NCBI GenBank assembly: GCA_902798425.1
Contig: CADBWR010000013.1
Span: 35,587 to 99,586, forward strand
Direction of reading: 5' to 3'
Source: an uncultured Bacteroidales bacterium
GTDB lineage: Bacteria; Bacteroidota; Bacteroidia; Bacteroidales; Bacteroidaceae
Length of the DNA: 64,000 nt
The notes beneath the pieces are model-generated. The model saw only the letters and a list, made by a program, of their open reading frames with translations, did no database searches and was not told the origin of the DNA. A program made the translations under genes and the position numbers. Below, in pieces: positions 34,789-42,960 of this stretch (position 1 is its first letter; the number at the start of each line of letters is the position of its first letter).

Positions 34789-35942
34789 AGCAAGATATGC
34801 ATATCATTAATAAAATCTGTTTAATACTGCTCAGCAGTTGTCTGACACTGTTGGCCCATGGTCAATCTTCCAAGGAGATTAGCGTCTCTGGAACCCAGTC
34901 ATATACTGACCACTTAAGTCTTTATAAGGACTCCAAAGATACAGACCTCATGGTAAAATTTGTCTTTGACGAAGGCAAAGAACAACTGACCGTCAGCCTT
35001 GTGTCTTACCGTCGTCTCTTCGTGTTCCGTGATGACGCACGCTATTCGCAGGTTGTCAAAGGCAAGAAGCTGATTTCCGAGAAATTCCCTTATGTAGTCA
35101 ATGCGGATGCAGGCCAGAAGTTCTTCTTGGGCAAACCCGTCAAGAATTCAATTCCCAAGCCACGCAAACGCTATATCTTTAAGCGCTGGCTAAGTTACGA
35201 TGGTCTCATTCCCGTAGAGGGTGAGTACCAGATGGTGAATGACTATATTGAGCAGAAATTTGACATTAAGAACAAGGCAGATATCGTCAAGGTGAGACTA
35301 CGTGACATTTACCTCATGGATACCGACGGACGTAAGGCGACACGCTTTACCCTGTCGTATGGTAAAGATATGGATACCGAGTACCGTGTTGCTATCCAGC
35401 GAGACCCATGTTTCGGTAAGCAAGACGAGATAGCCACAGCTACACAGGCGCTGAATAACCTGCAAACAGGATTTAAACCATTCTATAGTAAATATAAGAG
35501 TGGTAAGGTGGCCTCTGATGAGAATCTGGCCGTCTTCAAAAAGACCAAGGAAATACTACTTCAGCAGTTTCCCAAACATGAGGGCGATACACTGTGCAGC
35601 ACACTACGTGACATCTGGACACAATACAATCACTGTGTGGACACACTGATTAAGATGCGCTGTACAGTCGATGCTCCTGTCGTTATGGTTGAAGGCGTAG
35701 CACAAGGTGGTATACAGCCTGTCTACCTCCACACCTGCACACGCCAGTTAGATACCATTGTTTCGCAATGGTTGCTGACCAATGATGCCACCTTACGTGA
35801 AGATTTAAAGAGCAAAGGGGAAGGAATCATTTCCGAGGCAAACGAAGCCGTCAAGAAACAAGGTGTCATAACACCAGAACAGAAGAATGCCCTTAACTTG
35901 TTCCAAGCTGGCGTAAAATATTTCCAACAAAAATGTCGTTAG
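34785..35942 (+). CDS. Exported T6SS-locus protein, unknown family
   Basis: A 385-aa protein with a signal peptide (INKICLILLSSCLTLLAHGQ). The mature part has strands up to about residue 210, then a helical region near 220-290, and ends in a short Cys (KCR). Its start overlaps the E2 stop by ATGA, so the two are probably translationally coupled although they act in different compartments. I recognise no domain. It occupies the place in the operon where TssN-R-type membrane-complex genes occur in other Bacteroidetes T6SS; that link is an inference. Confidence 0.55.
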   Translation: MKQDMHIINKICLILLSSCLTLLAHGQSSKEISVSGTQSYTDHLSLYKDSKDTDLMVKFVFDEGKEQLTVSLVSYRRLFVFRDDARYSQVVKGKKLISEKFPYVVNADAGQKFFLGKPVKNSIPKPRKRYIFKRWLSYDGLIPVEGEYQMVNDYIEQKFDIKNKADIVKVRLRDIYLMDTDGRKATRFTLSYGKDMDTEYRVAIQRDPCFGKQDEIATATQALNNLQTGFKPFYSKYKSGKVASDENLAVFKKTKEILLQQFPKHEGDTLCSTLRDIWTQYNHCVDTLIKMRCTVDAPVVMVEGVAQGGIQPVYLHTCTRQLDTIVSQWLLTNDATLREDLKSKGEGIISEANEAVKKQGVITPEQKNALNLFQAGVKYFQQKCR

Positions 35943-35962
35943 AATAGAAACCGCAAATCGCA

Positions 35963-36817
35963 ATGACGATCAAACTTAAAATAGCACTACTCCTCATTCT
36001 CTTGGGCTTGCCTTGCCACATAGTGGAAGCTCAAGAGTCAGCTGCCGGGAATGCTGCCGGAGCTCCAGCGATAGCGGAGCCCGACGAGCGCATGATGGCA
36101 GAGATTGAGGGGCGTTTGCAAGCTTTCATTGATGACATCAGTACCCTGGTCGTGCTTGTCAGCACATCGCCAGAAGACAGCTTGTCACGAATGGAGCGTG
36201 CCTACAACTATACTAATGCGAGGTGGCAGACGTTCTACCAGGCTCAGCAGATGGACATCGCTACTGATGAAGAACTGATGAACATGGTTGCCAAGTATCA
36301 GATTACATGCCAGACAGTAGAAGAAGAACTGGAAAAGCTGAAGGCTAGAGCCGAAGCTCTGAAAGCCTACAAGACGTGCTATAGCCTTATTAATAAGGAG
36401 GCCCCTCAGTATAAGAAGCTGTACAAGGAAGCTATGGCTCTCTCAATGGTTCAGAAACTGGCACCCAAACTGGAACAATTGAAAGCCAAAGAGCAACTTA
36501 AGTTCGCAACTATCCAAAGTAGTTTCGAGAAGGCAAAGGCAGGAATGGCCGACAATGCTGACTATAAACAGAGAATGGACAAACTGGAGGAACAGTATGT
36601 CAAACTGCAAAATATTTCTGCAAAGATACAGGCTGCGGAATACAAACCGCTGCTGGTGCGTATAAAAGACGAATTGATGGGATTGGCTTGCGTAGCCATC
36701 ATCATCATGTTCTTCAACATGGTCGTCAACAAGCTTCAGGCACTGAAGAAAGCTCGCGATGCCGCCAAACAATATGGCGACATGTTTCAAAATAACCAAC
36801 AATATCCAACCATATAA
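35963..36817 (+). CDS. Periplasmic coiled-coil protein with C-terminal membrane anchor
   Basis: A 284-aa protein with a signal peptide (KIALLLILLGLPCHIVEAQ), a helical, heptad-rich body from about residue 40 to 225 (VEEELEKLKARAEALKAY; QRMDKLEEQYVKLQNISAKI), and a single membrane segment near 235-252 (LACVAIIIMFFNMVV) followed by a short basic, probably cytoplasmic tail. This layout, periplasmic coiled coil plus inner-membrane anchor, fits a spanning component of the secretion membrane complex. Family not recognised. It precedes the RING protein by 6 nt. Confidence 0.55.
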   Translation: MTIKLKIALLLILLGLPCHIVEAQESAAGNAAGAPAIAEPDERMMAEIEGRLQAFIDDISTLVVLVSTSPEDSLSRMERAYNYTNARWQTFYQAQQMDIATDEELMNMVAKYQITCQTVEEELEKLKARAEALKAYKTCYSLINKEAPQYKKLYKEAMALSMVQKLAPKLEQLKAKEQLKFATIQSSFEKAKAGMADNADYKQRMDKLEEQYVKLQNISAKIQAAEYKPLLVRIKDELMGLACVAIIIMFFNMVVNKLQALKKARDAAKQYGDMFQNNQQYPTI

Positions 36818-36823
36818 TGTGAT

Positions 36824-39196
36824 ATGACAATGACAAAATGGTATAAGCTTTTCATCGTGATGCTATGTGCATCGATATTTTCCGGTTGTGACAACGAAGT
36901 TCCCACAGATTTAGACTTGTTTGGCGAAACTGAAGAGGAACAGAAACCGATTATGGAGGTTACAGACTACGAGTTCTCGCCAGACTACAGTCATATTATA
37001 GTCAACGTAAGACAGAACAACAATCTGGGCCCCTATATCGTTACCGATAGCACCAAAGTGCGAATCAAGACCTCACTAAGTCGTGAGGGGCTCTTTGGTG
37101 TCTACTACAGACATTTTCCGAAACTGGAAGAAATCAGTCCTACTGGTAGCAAGACCATACAGTCTGCGGGTCTGAAGATGCTGGTGCTCGTTGACTTCAC
37201 GTTGCCCAAGCATTATATCGAAGAGCAGTATAATGCTGTCATGGATATGCGCAACTTTTTCCCGCTTGAGAATCTCTACGTAGCCTTCATGTACAAGGAT
37301 GGAGTCACCGAGTGCATGAAAACTACAGACTACATGATGGAGAAATCTTTTAATGAGATTAAAGGCGGTAAAAAGAAACTGCTACGCTCTGTGCTTACCA
37401 AATATGAAGAACTGACAGACTCGACAGGTATCTTTGCTGATGCAAAATACAAGGCAATGTTGGTATTCTCAGACAATGACATCTATCAAGGTGATGTACC
37501 CATTGACCCCCACCATTTTGAGTTACAAGAGAAGCTATTGAATCTCGTTGGTAAGCAAGGCCGGCATATCAGTCTGAACTATATTCGTTTAATCAAAAAC
37601 AACGATGATGGTGACTCCCAAGCAGGCAACATCATGAAGTTGCTCTGCAGACAGGGGCATGGCCGCTATGCAGAACAATTTAATTGGCCTGACATCAAGG
37701 ACGAACTCTCAAAACAGTTTAATCTGGTCATTCCTGACTTTAAGTTTGTATTGGCCAATCAAGATCACCAGGTGTTTAAGGGTGCGGACAACATCCTGGA
37801 AATAGACTTCTGGGACACTAAGGCTGATACACTCATCACCAAGGCCTCAACTCATATTGCTGCAGGTAGCATTTTTGCCCCCATCATTGTTCATGGTGAC
37901 AGCAATACAATGATCCTCTTCCGTGGTCTGATGTGGGTATTGCTGTTGTTAGCTTTGGTCTATATTGCATTCCAGTTCGTCATACCTTATGTTAGATACC
38001 GATGGTTCCTGAAGAAATATGTTGTCCCCTATACCGGACAGAATATGAGCTTCAACAACATCCCAGTCAGCACGTCGTGCTACTATTGCAAAACTCCATT
38101 TGAAGAAGGTGACGAAATAGTGGTAAAATGTGGACATGTCATGCATAAGGAGTGCTGGGACGAGAATGACCAACACTGTCCAGAATATGGCATACAGTGC
38201 AAGGATGGTTCACATTACTACAACAGCCACAACCTCTTTGATCCGAAGAATGCTTCCTACTATTTGCTGTGGGTATCGTTCTCCATCATTGCAGGAATGC
38301 TGGCATGGATAGTCTTTACATTCTTTGATGCCTCATTCTCCGTCACGCCATTGGAACAATTCTACCGTCTTGTGCACGATGACAGTGATGTGGATACGCA
38401 CATACAACAATTTGGCAGCTATTTCCGCTTACCTGCCTTTGGATTGTGGATATCGTTCTTTACAACATTATTACTCAGCACATTGGCGACATACCGTCGT
38501 AAAGGTATATATTTCTATGCCGAGTGTCTGATGCGTGCCATAATGGCTGCTATTGGCGGTTCATTGGCCTTCAGTTTGGCCAGTGTCACCGTCATTCTCT
38601 TCAACCTCGTAGAGTCATCCATTTTATTATCATGGATTCCTTGGCCACTGGCGGGGTGTGTTATTGCGTTCTGCATTACGTACCGTACGCATATCAAGTT
38701 CCAAAAATGGTGGATCATCGCAGCATTGTTGTTGGGTGTTCTCTCCATGTTGCTATGGAGTGTGCTCTTTGTTGATGCCATGGCAGACTTCCGTGAAATC
38801 ATCTTGCTCAGCCATATCATTTACTCCGTAGGACTGGGTGCTTGCATTGCCGCTGTAATGCCACGTTCACACCGCTATTTCCTCCGTCTCAACGAAGGAG
38901 GCAAAGGCATAGACATTGCACTCTATAAGTGGTTGGATGCTAATGCCGAGATGTCGGTTAAGATTGGTAAGTCGGTAGACTGTCAGCTACAGATGTCGTG
39001 GGACTACAATAGCGGTGTAATGCCTGAACATGCAGAGATTAAGTTCTACCACGACCGTCTGCACCTCTTTGCCTTAGAGGATGGTGTTGTTGCTAACGGC
39101 AAACCTGTTGTCGTCGGCAAACCCGTACCTCTCTTCCATGGCACGTATTTCGAGATAGCTAATACATCATTTGTCTATATAGAAAAGGATATATAA
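36824..39196 (+). CDS. RING-H2 membrane lipoprotein with VWA-like and FHA-like domains (candidate E3)
   Basis: A 790-aa protein. The N-terminus has a lipobox (ASIFSGC, Cys22) with Asp next to it. Residues 115-310 resemble a von Willebrand A fold (MLVLVDFTLP; MLVFSDNDIY), but the metal site DxSxS is altered to DFTLP. TM1 is near 366-390. Residues 419-459 are a RING-H2 pattern: Cys419, Cys422, Cys436, His438, His441, Cys444, Cys452, Cys459. Six more membrane segments follow (about 477-700), then an FHA-like domain at 712-790 (IGKS at 714-717, HAEI at 736-739). The topology is consistent: lipid anchor and VWA outside, RING and FHA in the cytoplasm. I infer a membrane-bound E3-like ligase and signalling hub of the secretion machine. 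Confidence 0.8.
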   Translation: MTMTKWYKLFIVMLCASIFSGCDNEVPTDLDLFGETEEEQKPIMEVTDYEFSPDYSHIIVNVRQNNNLGPYIVTDSTKVRIKTSLSREGLFGVYYRHFPKLEEISPTGSKTIQSAGLKMLVLVDFTLPKHYIEEQYNAVMDMRNFFPLENLYVAFMYKDGVTECMKTTDYMMEKSFNEIKGGKKKLLRSVLTKYEELTDSTGIFADAKYKAMLVFSDNDIYQGDVPIDPHHFELQEKLLNLVGKQGRHISLNYIRLIKNNDDGDSQAGNIMKLLCRQGHGRYAEQFNWPDIKDELSKQFNLVIPDFKFVLANQDHQVFKGADNILEIDFWDTKADTLITKASTHIAAGSIFAPIIVHGDSNTMILFRGLMWVLLLLALVYIAFQFVIPYVRYRWFLKKYVVPYTGQNMSFNNIPVSTSCYYCKTPFEEGDEIVVKCGHVMHKECWDENDQHCPEYGIQCKDGSHYYNSHNLFDPKNASYYLLWVSFSIIAGMLAWIVFTFFDASFSVTPLEQFYRLVHDDSDVDTHIQQFGSYFRLPAFGLWISFFTTLLLSTLATYRRKGIYFYAECLMRAIMAAIGGSLAFSLASVTVILFNLVESSILLSWIPWPLAGCVIAFCITYRTHIKFQKWWIIAALLLGVLSMLLWSVLFVDAMADFREIILLSHIIYSVGLGACIAAVMPRSHRYFLRLNEGGKGIDIALYKWLDANAEMSVKIGKSVDCQLQMSWDYNSGVMPEHAEIKFYHDRLHLFALEDGVVANGKPVVVGKPVPLFHGTYFEIANTSFVYIEKDI

Positions 39197-39327
39197 TGGT
39201 AAAAATGAGAAAAAATTATCAAAAACCCAAGTTACAGGTTGTGTGGCTGCGGTTTCAGCAAACTCTGCTAACCATTAGCGGAGAAGAACGTAAGTATATT
39301 ACAGAAGGAGAACAAAACTGGGAATGA
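39196..39327 (+). CDS. Small protein (43 aa) upstream of lipoprotein gene
   Basis: An ATG overlapping the previous stop (TAATG) opens a 43-codon frame to TGA at 39325-39327. It begins MVKMRKNYQKPKLQVVWLRF and goes on to LLTISGEER. Short proteins of this kind, with an N-terminal KNYxKPKxxVV pattern, are frequent in Prevotella and Bacteroides next to surface lipoprotein genes, though I can name no function. The next gene overlaps its stop or starts 6 nt later. Confidence 0.6.
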   Translation: MVKMRKNYQKPKLQVVWLRFQQTLLTISGEERKYITEGEQNWE

Positions 39328-39332
39328 CAATT

Positions 39333-40673
39333 ATGAAAAAAGTAATATCAAGCTATCAGAAGAACTTCTGTAAATTAATAGGTGCATGGCTCGCCATCGG
39401 TGCTTTCACCACTTCTTGCACAAATAATAACGTCATCAGCGATGAGGACAAACCTACACAGCAGATATATACGCTGTCAGTAGATGCCGACAAGGATAAC
39501 GCCACTCGTTCCTTATCCATCACTGGCCAAGGAAAACTTGGTGTTGAGTGGCTCAAATCCGAGCATGTTTATGTAAAGAAAGAGGCTACTTGGGCCACAG
39601 GTTCACTCCAGCCTCAGACAAATGGTTCCACTACTAATCTGGCAGGTACATTGAGTGATGTTACCATAGCTGCTAATGATGTACTAACCCTACAGTTCCC
39701 CAAGTCAGGTGACATTACTTATGACGGACAGGATGGTATACTTAGCACCATCTCAGCCAATTACGACTATGCTCAAGCATCAGTTACTGTAGCTTCTGTT
39801 GATGGTAACGACATCAAAACCGTTGGTCCAGCACATTTCACAAGCCAACAAGCCATCGTAAAGTTTACGATAAAAGACAAATCCAATGATGCTATACTCA
39901 CCCCAACCAAGTTGATCATCAATGATGGCAGCCATGAACTAACTGTCAACATCAATCTTTCTTCTACCTATCAGACTAACGGAACTGGCATTGTTTATGT
40001 AGCCATCCCAGGTTTTACCAGTAAGAATATTACTCTCAGTGCTGTAGTAGGAAATGAGGTCTTTAGCTACACCAAAAGTAACGTAACGTTCACCAATGGC
40101 CACTACTACCCCATCACTGTCAAGATGACGAAACAGGTTCCCACGACCGACCACATCGGTAAAATCATTGCGACGAATGGTCTCATTTATGAGAATGCCT
40201 CTGCGGCTACCACAGCTGGTACTGTAGCTGCTGGCATGATAGCCTACATTCGCGATGAGCCTGCTTACCACCATGGACTGGCAATAGCTTTGAACGATGA
40301 CACAGAGAATAGTGGTTCAACCTCAACGTTCACATTCTCTGATGCGATGACAAAAGCTGGAGCACATACACCGACAGTAGTTAGTGGTACTTGGCGTCTG
40401 CCGACACAGGAAGACTGGGTAAATATGTTCACAGGCTGTAAGGTTGATGGTGATGGTGCCACCACTGAACTTAACAGAACGATCAATGGCTTTATGTCAA
40501 AGCTGTCAAGCATAGAAGGGGCTGGAATTAGTAATTCTACTTCTTACTGGACTAATACACCCAATGGTGATGAATTTGCATACAACATCTACTTCTCTAG
40601 CGACACATCATGCAGTCTCCAGTCTCAAAGTAGAATGAACAAGCTCAACGTCCGTGCCGTCCTGGACTTTTAA
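39333..40673 (+). CDS. Fimbrillin-like surface lipoprotein
   Basis: A 446-aa lipoprotein (lipobox AFTTSC about 30 residues in, after ATG 39333; an ATG at 39324 is also possible). The mature part is strand-rich, with an N-terminal half like FimA/Mfa-type or BACON-adjacent Bacteroidetes adhesins (VYVKKEATWATGSL; KFTIKDKSNDAILTPTKLII) and a C-terminal domain with WRLPTQEDWVNMF and SYWTNTPNGDEFAYNIYF, a pattern found in many exported proteins of this group. Exposure on the surface is likely. Whether it belongs to the secretion operon or starts a new unit is unclear; no terminator lies in between. Confidence 0.65.
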   Translation: MKKVISSYQKNFCKLIGAWLAIGAFTTSCTNNNVISDEDKPTQQIYTLSVDADKDNATRSLSITGQGKLGVEWLKSEHVYVKKEATWATGSLQPQTNGSTTNLAGTLSDVTIAANDVLTLQFPKSGDITYDGQDGILSTISANYDYAQASVTVASVDGNDIKTVGPAHFTSQQAIVKFTIKDKSNDAILTPTKLIINDGSHELTVNINLSSTYQTNGTGIVYVAIPGFTSKNITLSAVVGNEVFSYTKSNVTFTNGHYYPITVKMTKQVPTTDHIGKIIATNGLIYENASAATTAGTVAAGMIAYIRDEPAYHHGLAIALNDDTENSGSTSTFTFSDAMTKAGAHTPTVVSGTWRLPTQEDWVNMFTGCKVDGDGATTELNRTINGFMSKLSSIEGAGISNSTSYWTNTPNGDEFAYNIYFSSDTSCSLQSQSRMNKLNVRAVLDF

Positions 40674-40714
40674 GCAACTATAGGGAAATCCCCCTGAGGG
40701 TTTAGGGATAATCC

Positions 40715-40746
40715 TTTGCGCTATCATCATTTTCTTCATACTTTTG
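40715..40746 (+). promoter_or_regulatory. Promoter TTTG-N20-TACTTTTG
   Basis: TTTG (40715-40718) and TACTTTTG (40739-40746) with exactly 20 nt between, followed by the Gly/Ser-rich protein gene 27 nt downstream. Confidence 0.8.
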
Positions 40747-40773
40747 CAACGTAAACATTAAACACTTGCAACT

Positions 40774-41787
40774 ATGAAGAAGATGATGATAGCCCTTTTA
40801 GCAATGTTGACGATAGCAACATCGGGCAAGGCAATGAGTTACGAACAGGCTCGCAACGAGGCCCTGTTCCTGACCGATAAGATGGCTTACGAGCTGAATC
40901 TTACTGACGAGCAGTATGAGGCCGCCTACGAAATCAACCTCGACTACCTGATGGGTGTGACGAGTTACGATGATGTCTATGGCAACTATTGGGAGCGCCG
41001 CAACCGTGACCTCAGCTACATATTGCTCGACGCACAGTGGCAGGCATATATCGCAGCCAGCTACTTCTACCGTCCACTATACTGGAGCGCAGGTTATTGG
41101 CACTTCGGCATCTATGCCCGCTATCCACACCGCGACTACTTCTACTTCGGACGTCCGGCATTCTATGCAACCTATAGAGGTGCTCATGCCTGGCATCTGC
41201 ATGGCAGCCACGGCTACTACTACAGCTATCGTCACCATTACCGCCCGGCAGGACGCACACACTATGGTATGTTAGACCGTTGGAATCGCGGTGACTACCG
41301 CCGTCATCATGGTGGCACCATTGGACGACATGGTGGAACTATAGGTCATCATGGCGGTCTGGACAGACACCACGATGGAAGACTTAGCAATCAAGGAACG
41401 GGCCATAGCAGAGGAAGCCGCGGTACATTCGGACACGGTGATACTCATCGCCACTCAGATAACTTCGGTGGTCCACGAACCAGTTCAACTCGCACTACAG
41501 TCAATAACGACAGAGTTTCCCATCACAACAGCAGCGGTTCGTTCAGCGGCAGCGGAAGTCGTAGCAACAGTTCCTTCGGCAGTAGCCATAGTAGCGGTTC
41601 GTTCGGCAGTAGCCGCAGCAGCGGTTCATTCAGCGGAACACGCAGCAGCGGTTCATTCGGCGGAGGCCGTAGCAGCGGTGCCGGCAGCGTCAGCCGTGGT
41701 GGAGGCTTTGGAGGCGGAGGCAGCCGCGGAGGTAGCAGCCATAGCGGCGGCAGCAGAAGTGGCGGTTCGTTCGGCAGTCGTCGATAA
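40774..41787 (+). CDS. Exported protein with Tyr/His-rich middle and Gly/Ser-rich repeat tail
   Basis: A 337-aa protein. A signal peptide (MMIALLAMLTIATSGKA) is followed by a helical region (residues 25-90), an aromatic Tyr/His/Arg-rich stretch (YYYSYRHHYRPAGRTHYG) and from about residue 170 a low-complexity tail rich in Gly, His and Ser, ending in repeated SSGSFG units. Such tails are flexible and may bind metals or stick to surfaces. The last 135 nt overlap, on the opposite strand, the end of the histidine-phosphatase gene. Function unknown. Confidence 0.6.
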   Translation: MKKMMIALLAMLTIATSGKAMSYEQARNEALFLTDKMAYELNLTDEQYEAAYEINLDYLMGVTSYDDVYGNYWERRNRDLSYILLDAQWQAYIAASYFYRPLYWSAGYWHFGIYARYPHRDYFYFGRPAFYATYRGAHAWHLHGSHGYYYSYRHHYRPAGRTHYGMLDRWNRGDYRRHHGGTIGRHGGTIGHHGGLDRHHDGRLSNQGTGHSRGSRGTFGHGDTHRHSDNFGGPRTSSTRTTVNNDRVSHHNSSGSFSGSGSRSNSSFGSSHSSGSFGSSRSSGSFSGTRSSGSFGGGRSSGAGSVSRGGGFGGGGSRGGSSHSGGSRSGGSFGSRR

Positions 41788-42291
41788 GATGCGCACCTCA
41801 GCATTCATCATCCGCTGCACCTCACGCATCGTACATCCTGCATAGACAGCTAATATTGCTTTGTTGATGATGCCATGACCAACGGCCACCACCCGCTTGC
41901 CGGGATAGGTGGTCGTTATGTATTGTAGGAAGTCGGCAGCTCGCTGCAACAATGCGGGTTCACTCTCTATGTCATCTGGCCATACCTCTCCTTTCAGGTC
42001 GGGAATAAAACGCCCAGTGAAACTGCCCCAGTCACGCTCGCGGAGCAGAGGAGTGGTACTCACGGGTAAGCCGTGAGGCACGGCGATGATTTCTGCGGTC
42101 TGTATGGCACGACGCAAGTCACTGGCAATAATGGCGTCGAAAGCCTCATCAGCCAAACGCTGCGCTACCTGCTGAGCCTGTTCCCTACCCTGCTCATTAA
42201 GACAGCCTTGCGTCTGCCCCTGCATAATTTGTCGGGCATTGTCTGTCGTCTCACCATGACGCACCAAATAAATTGTTGTTTCTTCCATCAT
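41653..42291 (-). CDS. Histidine phosphatase (phosphoglycerate mutase-like) with an Ala-rich tail
   Basis: A 212-aa enzyme of the histidine phosphatase superfamily: the RHGET motif (YLVRHGETTDNA) sits at residues 8-19, ERDWGSFTG in the middle and VAVGHGIINKAIL near 133 supplies the second catalytic His. The conserved fold ends at about NAEVRIL (near residue 167). The last 43 residues are Ala/Ser/Thr-rich and are encoded entirely by the strand opposite the Gly/Ser repeat of the neighbouring gene, so the usual stop has been lost or replaced. Substrate unknown; cofactor-dependent phosphatase is more likely than mutase. Confidence 0.85.
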   Translation of the reverse strand: MMEETTIYLVRHGETTDNARQIMQGQTQGCLNEQGREQAQQVAQRLADEAFDAIIASDLRRAIQTAEIIAVPHGLPVSTTPLLRERDWGSFTGRFIPDLKGEVWPDDIESEPALLQRAADFLQYITTTYPGKRVVAVGHGIINKAILAVYAGCTMREVQRMMNAEVRILSTTAERTATSAAAAMAATSAAASASKASTTADAAGTAATASAE

Positions 42292-42308
42292 CGTTCTATA
42301 GTGACATA

Positions 42309-42335
42309 AAAAACGCCCCCTCCATATGGAGGGGG
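42309..42335 (-). terminator. Terminator after udk (minus strand)
   Basis: A perfect palindrome, CCCCCTCCATATGGAGGGGG (42316-42335), is followed on the minus strand by CGTTTTTT. It lies between the udk stop and the histidine phosphatase start. Confidence 0.8.
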
Positions 42336-42345
42336 AAGAGAGAGG

Positions 42346-42960
42346 TCAAACATTGGTGACAATGCCCTCAATATAAGTCTTCAAGATATGGATACCCGTC
42401 TTGTTGTCGCCACCCCAAGGAATGATGAGGTCTGCAAACTTCTTCGTGGGTTCGATAAACTGCTCATGCATGGGCTTGAGTACCTTCTCATAGCGGTCGA
42501 GCACCATATCGACGGTACGTCCACGCTCTACCACATCTCGGCGGATGTTGCGGATAAGGCGCACGTCAGAGTCGGTATCAACGAATATCTTCAGGTCCAT
42601 CATGTCGCGCAACTTCTTGTAGTGCAGGGTCATAATGCCCTCCAGAATGATGACGGGCTTAGGCTCTACACGCACGGTTTCTGGCAGTCGGTTGGAGATG
42701 ATATAAGAATAGGTAGGCTGTTCCACGGCCTGTCCATTCTTGAGCATCTTGATATGCTCAGTAAGTAACTTCCAGTCGAAGGCATCAGGGTGGTCAAAGT
42801 TGATGGCCTTACGCTCTTCGTCAGTCATACCTGTGGTGTCGTTGTAGTACGAGTCCAAAGGGATGATGGTTGCACAATGTTTGGGCAGCACACTGGCTAT
42901 TCTCTTTACGACGGTGGTTTTTCCAGAACCTGTACCGCCAGCAATTCCGATAATGTACAT
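42346..42960 (-). CDS. udk: Uridine kinase
   Basis: A 204-aa cytoplasmic kinase that phosphorylates uridine and cytidine for pyrimidine salvage. The P-loop is GIAGGTGSGKTTVVKR (residues 4-19); DSYYNDTTGMTDEER and NFDHPDAFDW are the nucleoside-binding segments of the Udk family, and RRDVVERGR closes the lid. Length is normal. Its ATG abuts the stop of the upstream secreted nuclease-like gene without a gap, so the two are co-translated. Confidence 0.93.
   Translation of the reverse strand: MYIIGIAGGTGSGKTTVVKRIASVLPKHCATIIPLDSYYNDTTGMTDEERKAINFDHPDAFDWKLLTEHIKMLKNGQAVEQPTYSYIISNRLPETVRVEPKPVIILEGIMTLHYKKLRDMMDLKIFVDTDSDVRLIRNIRRDVVERGRTVDMVLDRYEKVLKPMHEQFIEPTKKFADLIIPWGGDNKTGIHILKTYIEGIVTNV

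Noticed and set aside
27836-39196. JAB/MPN deconjugase or polyubiquitin gene in the conjugation block
   Set aside because: No HxH...SxxD motif and no tandem beta-grasp repeat was found in any of the proteins of this block.
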